Part shown: piece after piece, positions 13,774 to 19,941 of the stretch | Numbering within the stretch: the stretch's first letter is position 1 | How the letters are laid out: the number at the start of each line of letters is the position of its first letter | From: Prevotella sp. UBA1705 | GTDB taxonomy: Bacteria > Bacteroidota > Bacteroidia > Bacteroidales > Bacteroidaceae | Assembly (NCBI GenBank): GCA_002317385.1 | Contig: DCJH01000039.1 | Location: 2,604 to 22,544 of the forward strand | Direction of reading: 5' to 3' | Length of the DNA stretch: 19,941 nucleotides | Notes under the pieces: generated by a model | Databases searched by the model: none | What the model saw: the letters and a program-made list of their open reading frames with translations, nothing else | Told to the model about the DNA's origin: nothing | Program-made: the position numbers and the translations under genes

Positions 13774-16542
13774 ATGAATTTTAAAATATATTTAGCAGGG
13801 ATTCTCTTTTTGCCAGTGCAGTTGTCTGCTCAGACAGACAGCGTGCCATTTGCCAAAGACCTGCATCCGATAGAATATGGACGGGATATTAACCTGGGAC
13901 TAAAAGAGTCGACGACATCTACTGCGTTTACGACGCAGAAAGAGTTGTCGCATCGCAAAGAGACCAGTCCGCGTAATGCCTTGTATGGGCTGATACCTGG
14001 TTTGCAGGTGCTGCAACGTCAGGGGACGGCATGGGATACTACAGGAGAAATGTATGTGAGAGGAGCCAATACGCTTAATACCAATGCCCCCTTAGTACTT
14101 ATAGATGGTTTCGAACGTGAGTTGGGGCAGATTTCTATGGACGAAATTGAGTCGATAACCGTGCTCAAAGATGCTGTGTCTACGGCATTGTACGGTATGC
14201 GCGGTGGTAATGGGGTGATTTTGGTGAAGACAAAGCACGGCGTAGCTGGTACTCCCCAGATTCGATTTGCCTATGAGTTCAATATGGCAACCCCCTTCCG
14301 TAAACCTAAGTTTGTAGACGGATATACCTATGCTCAGGCTTTGAACGAAGGAATGCGGAATGATGGACTGGCTCCACGTTACAGCGACAAGGAGCTTGCC
14401 GCCTTCAAGGATGGCTCAATGCCGTATATGTATCCCAATGTAAACTGGTGGAATGAGTCTCTCCGCAATTTCAGTAATGGCCATAATGTCACATTTTCAG
14501 CTACTGGCGGTGGTAAGAATGTAAAGTATTATACCCAGCTGAATTATCTGAATGACAATGGTATACTGAAGCCAACCCAGGATAATGATGGCTATTCGAC
14601 CCAGTTTAAATTCTCGAAACTGAACATCAGGACTAATCTGGACATCGAGTTGAGCCCAACGACGAAGTTGCAGTTGAACATGTTTGGAACATTCTCAGAG
14701 CACAATAGGCCAAATGAGACGGTAGCAAATATCTTCTCTGCGTTGTATCGAGTGCCCGCAGGAGCGTTCTCTATTAAAAACGATCACAATATTTGGTCTG
14801 GCACGACCGATATCAGTACCAACCCTGTGGCGATGATTTCGGGCACGGGATATGCCCGTTCGCAGCAAAGAAACTTCTTTGCCGACCTGAAATTGTCGCA
14901 AGACTTGGGCTTCTTGCTGAAAGGTCTGTCGGTAGGGGCTCAGCTCGCCTTGGATAATAGTGCTGCCTATTGGGATGGGAATGCCCGTAAGTATGGCTAT
15001 GAACAGACTTACTACGATTGGGAAACGGGTACCTATTCCTATAAAAATCTGCGCAATGAGACCGCGTTGAGTTCCAGTCATTCGGTAGGGGCATCACGCA
15101 ATCATTTCAATGCTGCAGCCTTTGTGAACTACAGGAATGAGTGGGACAAGCATTTCTTGGCCACCTCGTTGCAATATCGAATGGATAAGCTGACTGCCAA
15201 AGGACAGAACACCTCTTATTCGTTTATTGACCTCGTGGGACAGGTGCACTATTCCTATAATCAGCGCTATCTGTTAGATTTGTCGCTTTCTGGGTCTGCC
15301 TCAAGCATATTGATGCCGGGAAAGCGATGGGGTATATTCCCTGCTGTAGGTGCTGGATGGGTGGTGTCTGAGGAGAACTTTGCACGTCAGCCTTGGCTCG
15401 ACCTGTTCAAACTGCGTGCCAGCTATGGCATTTCAGGTCGGGCAGACTATGATAATGATCTCTATATAGACATGTATGGCAATGGGGGAACTTATCTTTT
15501 TGGCAAGACTCCTCTCGCCACGAAAGGACTCCGAATCTCTCAACTTGGAATCATGGACTTGACCTATGAGAAGTCGCACAAGTTTAATGCCGGATTTGAC
15601 ATGCGTGCATTTAAGAAACTATCGATGACCTTCGACGTCTTCTATGACCATCGAACAGACATTCTTGTAGGAGCAAATGGTAAAGTTTCCTCTCTGTTTG
15701 GAATGCCTGTGTCTAAGGAAAACACGGGTGTAGTAGATAATCATGGCGTGGAGACGGATATACACTGGTCTGATTTTGCGCGAGACTTCAAATATTCGAT
15801 AGGTGGAACGTTCGCTTACACCCGCAATAAGATTGTTCAACAGAACGAGGAGTTTCGTCCCTACGACTATTTGAAGCGTACCGGAGGACGCATAGGCCAA
15901 TTCTTCGGTTATGTAGTGGAGGGCATCTATCAGAACCAGAATGAGATTGATAGTAGGAATGTTAAACAGACTCTGTCAGCCGTTCAGCCCGGAGACCTAA
16001 GATATCAGGATTTGAACAACGATGGTATAATAGACTCCTACGACCAGAGAGCGTTGGGCTATAGCGCCATTCCCGAGGTTTACTACTCATTTGATTTGAA
16101 TCTGGAGTATAGGGGATTGGGAGTGTTTGCCCTGTTTCAAGGTGTAGGCAATGTGAGTGTCATTGCCAATACCCCCAGTGTCTACTACCCCTTGTTTGGC
16201 AATAGAACGGTCTCGACAGAGTATTATTCCAATCGCTGGACTCCGGAAAATCCTCAGGCTAAGTATCCGAGACTGAGTTCGACAGGGTCGGTCAATAACT
16301 ATATCAATAATTCACTTAGTGTGAGAGACGCTGCTTTCCTAAAGTTGAGAACGTTGGAGGTCTATTATAAGTTTAACAAGTCTCAGCTGAGGGCATTGAA
16401 GTATGTGAATAGTGCTAAGGTTTATGTTCGTGCCTACGACCTACTGAGCTTTGATAACATAAAAATCATGGACCCGGAGAATATGGGTGCTGGGCATCCC
16501 TCTATGACACGCTATGCGATAGGTTTCGATTTGAAGTTCTAA
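13774..16542 (+). CDS. SusC/RagA-type transporter 2, lacking the N-terminal CarboxypepD-like domain
   Basis: This is a second TonB-dependent outer-membrane transporter of 922 residues. The signal peptide is residues 1-19 (ILFLPVQLSA, then Gln20). Unlike the first SusC, the mature protein goes almost directly into a TonB-box-like segment (PIEYGR, about 33-38) and the plug, with ITVLKDAVSTALYGMRGGNG and VILVKT around residue 130; the same signature lies at 218 in SusC1. The missing 80-90 residues correspond to the carboxypeptidase-D regulatory-like domain. The barrel is otherwise complete and ends in FDLKF with a terminal Phe. It is clearly diverged from SusC1, so not a recent duplicate. It lies 29 bp after susD1 and 6 bp before susD2, in the same operon. 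The lost domain could be a real family feature. Substrate unknown. Confidence 0.92.
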   Translation: MNFKIYLAGILFLPVQLSAQTDSVPFAKDLHPIEYGRDINLGLKESTTSTAFTTQKELSHRKETSPRNALYGLIPGLQVLQRQGTAWDTTGEMYVRGANTLNTNAPLVLIDGFERELGQISMDEIESITVLKDAVSTALYGMRGGNGVILVKTKHGVAGTPQIRFAYEFNMATPFRKPKFVDGYTYAQALNEGMRNDGLAPRYSDKELAAFKDGSMPYMYPNVNWWNESLRNFSNGHNVTFSATGGGKNVKYYTQLNYLNDNGILKPTQDNDGYSTQFKFSKLNIRTNLDIELSPTTKLQLNMFGTFSEHNRPNETVANIFSALYRVPAGAFSIKNDHNIWSGTTDISTNPVAMISGTGYARSQQRNFFADLKLSQDLGFLLKGLSVGAQLALDNSAAYWDGNARKYGYEQTYYDWETGTYSYKNLRNETALSSSHSVGASRNHFNAAAFVNYRNEWDKHFLATSLQYRMDKLTAKGQNTSYSFIDLVGQVHYSYNQRYLLDLSLSGSASSILMPGKRWGIFPAVGAGWVVSEENFARQPWLDLFKLRASYGISGRADYDNDLYIDMYGNGGTYLFGKTPLATKGLRISQLGIMDLTYEKSHKFNAGFDMRAFKKLSMTFDVFYDHRTDILVGANGKVSSLFGMPVSKENTGVVDNHGVETDIHWSDFARDFKYSIGGTFAYTRNKIVQQNEEFRPYDYLKRTGGRIGQFFGYVVEGIYQNQNEIDSRNVKQTLSAVQPGDLRYQDLNNDGIIDSYDQRALGYSAIPEVYYSFDLNLEYRGLGVFALFQGVGNVSVIANTPSVYYPLFGNRTVSTEYYSNRWTPENPQAKYPRLSSTGSVNNYINNSLSVRDAAFLKLRTLEVYYKFNKSQLRALKYVNSAKVYVRAYDLLSFDNIKIMDPENMGAGHPSMTRYAIGFDLKF

Positions 16543-16548
16543 TTTAAA

Positions 16549-18246
16549 ATGTTGACGAAAATGAAATATGCTAAAAGCATGATTATATCTATTGGTATAA
16601 TCAGCCTAATGACCAGCTGCGATTTCCTAAATACCGGGGAGTCGACCTATTATGACAAAGCGGAGACACTGTACGACCCATCCAAGGTGTCGCAACTCTG
16701 TACTCAGGTATATAGCTATTTGCCAAATGGTTTAGGAGGAATATCAGGTGCTATGCAGGACGCAGCTACCGACGATGCTGTTCATATCCAAACAACGGCT
16801 TTAATCCAGCGGTTTGTCAATGGCACTTGGTCTCCCAACTATACAGTGGACGACGTGTTCTCTGACTACTATAAGGCTATTCACGATGCCAATTTCTATT
16901 TAGAAAATTGTTTGAATTTAACTTATGATGATTGGAAAAACTCAGATGGCTTCCAAGATACATATAAGAGTTATTTGAACTATCAGTATGAAGTGAGGTT
17001 TCTTCGTGCCTTTTACTATTTTGAGTTAGTAAAACGATATGGGAATGTTCCGCTCGTTACAACTACTCTCAGCAAGGAGGAGGCAAACTCTTTGAAACAA
17101 TCATCGGCCGAGACTGTCATGAAGTTTGTGATAGATGAGTGCTCTGAGGTGGCGAAAATGCTCCCCGACAAGCCAACCATGTTGCCTGGCGCCAATGCTA
17201 ATATGCAACGTATTGGCAAAGGAGCAGCCTTGGCTTTAAAGTCAAGGGCGGCCTTGTATATGGCAAGTCCGCTTTTTAATACTGATCATAATGTAGAGAA
17301 GTGGAAGACTGCAGCACTGGCTGCCTATGATGTCATAGCACAAGCTAAAACCTTCGGTTATGCTCTTGATTCAGATTATCGCAATCTTTTTGGCGCTACC
17401 AACAATCAGAGCAATGAGGTTATCCTGTGTCGCCCGGAAGGAAAGACTACCCATTTTGAATCTGCCAACTATCCTATAGGAGTAAAAAACGGCTCTGGCT
17501 ACACTTGCCCTACAGAGAATTTGGTAAGTGCTTATGAAATGAAGGATGGTAGTAGCTTTGATTGGGATAATCCTGTGATGGCTGCCAATCCTTACAAAGA
17601 CCGCGACCCCCGTTTTCGTATGACGGTTGTATGTAATGGGATGAACTGGCCATCAGATGTTCCTGTGGAAACTTTCTTTGGCGGAAAAAATGCCCAGCCT
17701 TTGCTCAATGCAACAACAACGGGTTATTATCTGAAAAAATACTTGAATAATAAAGTAACATTTGAGACTGGACAGACTACCAATAGCTTTGACCATAACT
17801 GGATATTATTCCGTTATGCAGAGGTTCTCCTCAATTATGCAGAGGCTATGGCAGAAGCCTATGGACCGGATCAAATAACTGCTGAGTGCCAGATGAGTGC
17901 GCGTGAAGCCGTAAATATGGTCCGTGCCCGTAAGAATGTCAACATGCCTCCTTTCCCCGTGGGAATGTCAAAAGGCAATTTTCTGTCCCGCTTAAGAAAC
18001 GAACGTCGTGTTGAATTTGCCTTTGAGGGACAGCGTTTCTGGGATTTACGGCGATGGAAAGCTCTTGATGAGATGAAAGATATCTATAAAGTGAACATCA
18101 CCAAAAAGGAGGACGGCACACTTATCTATGTTAAGGAGAAATTGGAGTCTTATGTAATATCAGATAAGATGTACTTCTATCCTCTTGCAAATTCTGAATT
18201 ATACAAGAACACTAATCTGATTCAGAACCCAGGTTGGAATAACTAA
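16549..18246 (+). CDS. SusD/RagB-type surface lipoprotein 2
   Basis: This is the lipoprotein partner of SusC2 (565 residues). The signal peptide ends in lipobox LMTSC with C24, followed by D25. Landmarks are ALALKSRAALYMASPLFN, WILFRYAEVLLNYAEAMAE, and the C-terminal block LRNERRVEFAFEGQRFWDL with RRWKAL, ending LIQNPGWNN, all typical of SusD proteins. A second in-frame ATG at 16561 would give a more usual signal peptide (MKYAKSMI...); without a Shine-Dalgarno sequence the two cannot be separated, and the mature protein is the same. It is the last gene of the operon, followed by a hairpin terminator at 18281. It appears the most AT-rich gene in the window. Confidence 0.93.
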   Translation: MLTKMKYAKSMIISIGIISLMTSCDFLNTGESTYYDKAETLYDPSKVSQLCTQVYSYLPNGLGGISGAMQDAATDDAVHIQTTALIQRFVNGTWSPNYTVDDVFSDYYKAIHDANFYLENCLNLTYDDWKNSDGFQDTYKSYLNYQYEVRFLRAFYYFELVKRYGNVPLVTTTLSKEEANSLKQSSAETVMKFVIDECSEVAKMLPDKPTMLPGANANMQRIGKGAALALKSRAALYMASPLFNTDHNVEKWKTAALAAYDVIAQAKTFGYALDSDYRNLFGATNNQSNEVILCRPEGKTTHFESANYPIGVKNGSGYTCPTENLVSAYEMKDGSSFDWDNPVMAANPYKDRDPRFRMTVVCNGMNWPSDVPVETFFGGKNAQPLLNATTTGYYLKKYLNNKVTFETGQTTNSFDHNWILFRYAEVLLNYAEAMAEAYGPDQITAECQMSAREAVNMVRARKNVNMPPFPVGMSKGNFLSRLRNERRVEFAFEGQRFWDLRRWKALDEMKDIYKVNITKKEDGTLIYVKEKLESYVISDKMYFYPLANSELYKNTNLIQNPGWNN

Positions 18247-18280
18247 ATCAAATATTTGTATATAATAAGGTTCAGTAGAG

Positions 18281-18325
18281 AGGCTGCTCATAGGGAATTA
18301 TCCTAATGGGCAGCCTTGTTTGTTG
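18281..18325 (+). terminator. Intrinsic terminator of the susCDsusCD operon
   Basis: AGGCTGCTCATAGG (18281-18294) pairs with CCTAATGGGCAGCCT (18302-18316), giving about 14 pairs with one G-U and one bulged A around a 7-base loop. TTGTTTGTTGCT follows immediately. It lies 35 bp after the stop of the last susD gene. Confidence 0.75.
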
Positions 18326-18379
18326 CTCTTGGCAGGTGTGGGATAAGCTCAAGAGAGTTTGGCTCATAGGGTATCACGA

Positions 18380-18394
18380 AAAGGGTGTCCCTTT
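18380..18394. repeat. Small perfect hairpin AAAGGG-TGT-CCCTTT
   Basis: Six-base arms with a 3-base loop. The upstream GGGTATCACGAAAA and the hairpin's GGGTGTCCC form a short imperfect direct repeat (GGGTATC/GGGTGTC). It may be a back-up terminator or a remnant of an intergenic repeat; the evidence is thin. Confidence 0.35.
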
Positions 18395-18545
18395 GCATTG
18401 TTGGTTTGTAATGTAACAAAGGTAATTTGCTAATATACTTTGTGCTCCAAGATAAAACACAAATCGCTGATTTATGAGCGCGTTAAATTGCATTAAAGCA
18501 GAAAGAAAAACGGGCGAAGTGAGGGCCTATGTGCGAAATTATTGC

Positions 18546-18553
18546 TATATTTG
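18546..18553 (+). promoter_or_regulatory. Putative guaB promoter, -7 element TATATTTG
   Basis: TATATTTG matches the Bacteroidetes TAnnTTTG consensus exactly and lies 30 bp before the guaB ATG. No clear TTTG -33 box is found 19-21 bp upstream. Expected transcription start is near 18560, with a leader of about 23 bases. Confidence 0.6.
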
Positions 18554-18582
18554 CACGCAATAAATTTATAAAACTACATTTT

Positions 18583-19941
18583 ATGTCATCATTTGTTGCA
18601 GATAAAATCGTGATGGACGGACTGACTTTCGACGACGTCCTGCTTATTCCTGCTTATTCAGAGGTACTGCCCAAAGAGGTGGAGTTGAAGACCAAGTTCT
18701 CTCGTCACATCGAGCTGAACGTGCCTTTTGTGACGGCGGCGATGGATACCGTGACCGAGGCTTCGATGGCCATTGCCATTGCCCGCGAAGGTGGTATCGG
18801 CGTGATCCACAAGAACATGACCATCGAAGAGCAGGCACGCCAGGTGGCTATCGTGAAGCGAGCCGAGAACGGAATGATCTACGACCCGGTGACAATACGC
18901 CGCGGACGCACCGTGAGAGATGCCCTGGAGATGATGCACGACTACCACATCGGTGGTATTCCCGTAGTGGATGAAGAAAACCATTTGGTGGGAATCGTCA
19001 CCAACCGCGACCTGCGCTTTGAGCGTAGACTTGATAAGACGGTGGACGAAGTGATGACACACGAGAACCTCGTGACAACCCACCAGCAGACAGACCTTAC
19101 TGCAGCTGCTCAGATTCTGCAGGAAAACAAGATTGAGAAGCTCCCCGTGGTGGATGCCGGAAACCATCTCATTGGTCTGATTACATACAAAGATATTACC
19201 AAGGCCAAGGATAAGCCTATGGCTTGCAAGGACGAGAAGGGCCGCCTTCGTGTGGCCGCCGGCGTGGGCGTCACCGTAGACACGCTCGACCGCGCACAGG
19301 CTCTGGTCGAGGCTGGGGTGGATGCCATCGTCATTGACACTGCCCACGGACATACCAAGGGCGTGGTGGACAAGCTCCACGAGGTGAAAGCCGCGTTCCC
19401 CAACGTCGATGTGGTGGTGGGAAATATTGCGACCGGTGAGGCTGCCAAGTATTTGGTGGACAATGGTGCAGACGCTGTGAAGGTGGGCATCGGCCCCGGC
19501 TCCATCTGCACCACCCGCGTGGTGGCTGGAGTAGGAGTGCCTCAGTTGAGTGCCGTCTACGACGTATGCTCTGCGCTCAAGGGCACCGACGTGCCTCTGA
19601 TTGCCGATGGCGGACTGCGCTATTCGGGCGACATCGTGAAGGCACTGGCAGCCGGTGGCAGTAGCGTGATGATTGGTTCGCTGGTGGCTGGAACCGAGGA
19701 GTCGCCGGGTGAGACCATCATCTACAACGGTCGTAAGTTCAAGAGCTACCGTGGCATGGGCTCGCTCGAAGCCATGGGACAGAAGAACGGCTCGCGCGAC
19801 CGCTATTTCCAGAGCGACACCCGCGACGTGAAGAAGCTCGTGCCCGAGGGTATTGCCGGACGTGTGCCCTATAAGGGAACGGTACAGGAGGTGATCTATC
19901 AGCTCACCGGAGGTCTCCGCTCAGGCATGGGCTACTGCGGA
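18583..19941 (+). CDS. guaB: IMP dehydrogenase (3' end beyond the window)
   Basis: GuaB oxidises IMP to XMP with NAD+, the committed step of guanine nucleotide synthesis, in the cytoplasm. The frame is open from the ATG at 18583 to the window end, 453 codons of an expected 490 or so. It begins with the TIM-barrel opening GLTFDDVLLIPAYSEVLP, then two CBS domains (about 98-210: PVTIRRGRTVRDALE and IEKLPVVDAGNHLIGLITYK). The phosphate- and IMP-binding loop GIGPGSICTTR carries the catalytic C309. RGMGSLEAM and the mobile-flap Arg-Tyr pair (R407-Y408 in SRDRYF) follow. All catalytic residues that fall inside the window are present. It has its own promoter and is unrelated to the upstream transporter operon. 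Confidence 0.96.
   Translation, partial: MSSFVADKIVMDGLTFDDVLLIPAYSEVLPKEVELKTKFSRHIELNVPFVTAAMDTVTEASMAIAIAREGGIGVIHKNMTIEEQARQVAIVKRAENGMIYDPVTIRRGRTVRDALEMMHDYHIGGIPVVDEENHLVGIVTNRDLRFERRLDKTVDEVMTHENLVTTHQQTDLTAAAQILQENKIEKLPVVDAGNHLIGLITYKDITKAKDKPMACKDEKGRLRVAAGVGVTVDTLDRAQALVEAGVDAIVIDTAHGHTKGVVDKLHEVKAAFPNVDVVVGNIATGEAAKYLVDNGADAVKVGIGPGSICTTRVVAGVGVPQLSAVYDVCSALKGTDVPLIADGGLRYSGDIVKALAAGGSSVMIGSLVAGTEESPGETIIYNGRKFKSYRGMGSLEAMGQKNGSRDRYFQSDTRDVKKLVPEGIAGRVPYKGTVQEVIYQLTGGLRSGMGYCG

Larger units (their letters stand above)
18247..18582. other. Intergenic region between the susCD operon and guaB
   Basis: No gene is seen. It holds the operon terminator (18281-18316), a second small hairpin (18380-18394), a TATACTTTG sequence at about 18434 that misses the -7 consensus by one base of spacing, and the guaB promoter (18546-18553). 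No purine- or guanine-riboswitch core was recognised. Confidence 0.65.

Noticed and set aside
18317..18582. Guanine or purine riboswitch ahead of guaB
   Set aside because: No conserved aptamer core was recognised and the -7 box leaves a leader of only about 23 bases.

Overview
The window looks like a Bacteroidales chromosome, most likely Prevotella or a close relative. The evidence is two SusC/SusD pairs, the gene order tig-clpP-clpX-recQ, promoters of the Bacteroidetes form TAnnTTTG, and start codons without Shine-Dalgarno sequences. All confidently called genes are on the + strand. Identification rests on reading motifs by eye; no database search was possible.

Layout. (1) 1-615: a possible 3' end of an unidentified gene, then non-coding DNA with a pair of 22-bp-spaced repeats and a G-quadruplex-type motif. 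(2) 616-1485: lptB, the ATPase of lipopolysaccharide export. (3) 1486-2452: almost 1 kb of non-coding DNA holding an undescribed-looking element, two 97-bp inverted arms (about 93% identical) around a 350-bp AT-rich core. (4) 2453-8274: a protein-folding, proteolysis and DNA-repair block made of tig (own promoter, then a hairpin), then clpP-clpX-recQ from a near-consensus promoter. clpP and clpX overlap by 20 bp, and recQ follows 38 bp later. (5) 8275-8758: tandem hairpins, a perfect 31-bp palindrome, three more copies of the 22-bp-spaced repeat, and the promoter of the next operon. (6) 8759-18246: a four-gene operon susC-susD-susC-susD, visibly less GC-rich than its neighbours, closed by a good intrinsic terminator. 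It encodes two outer-membrane TonB-dependent importers with their surface lipoproteins. No glycoside hydrolase or regulator lies in the window, so the substrate is unknown. (7) 18583-19941: guaB (IMP dehydrogenase), cut off by the window end.

How the genes work together. Trigger factor folds nascent chains and ClpXP degrades proteins; RecQ probably shares the clpPX transcript. The two SusCD pairs should act as pedal-bin importers for glycans or other oligomers. guaB and lptB are independent housekeeping genes.

Most worth a second look: ClpP has Asn where the catalytic-triad Asp is expected; the CGATTA(C/G)TACCT repeat occurs at two distant intergenic sites with an exact 22-bp period in both; the long inverted-arm element lies between lptB and tig; and the second SusC lacks the usual N-terminal carboxypeptidase-D-like domain.
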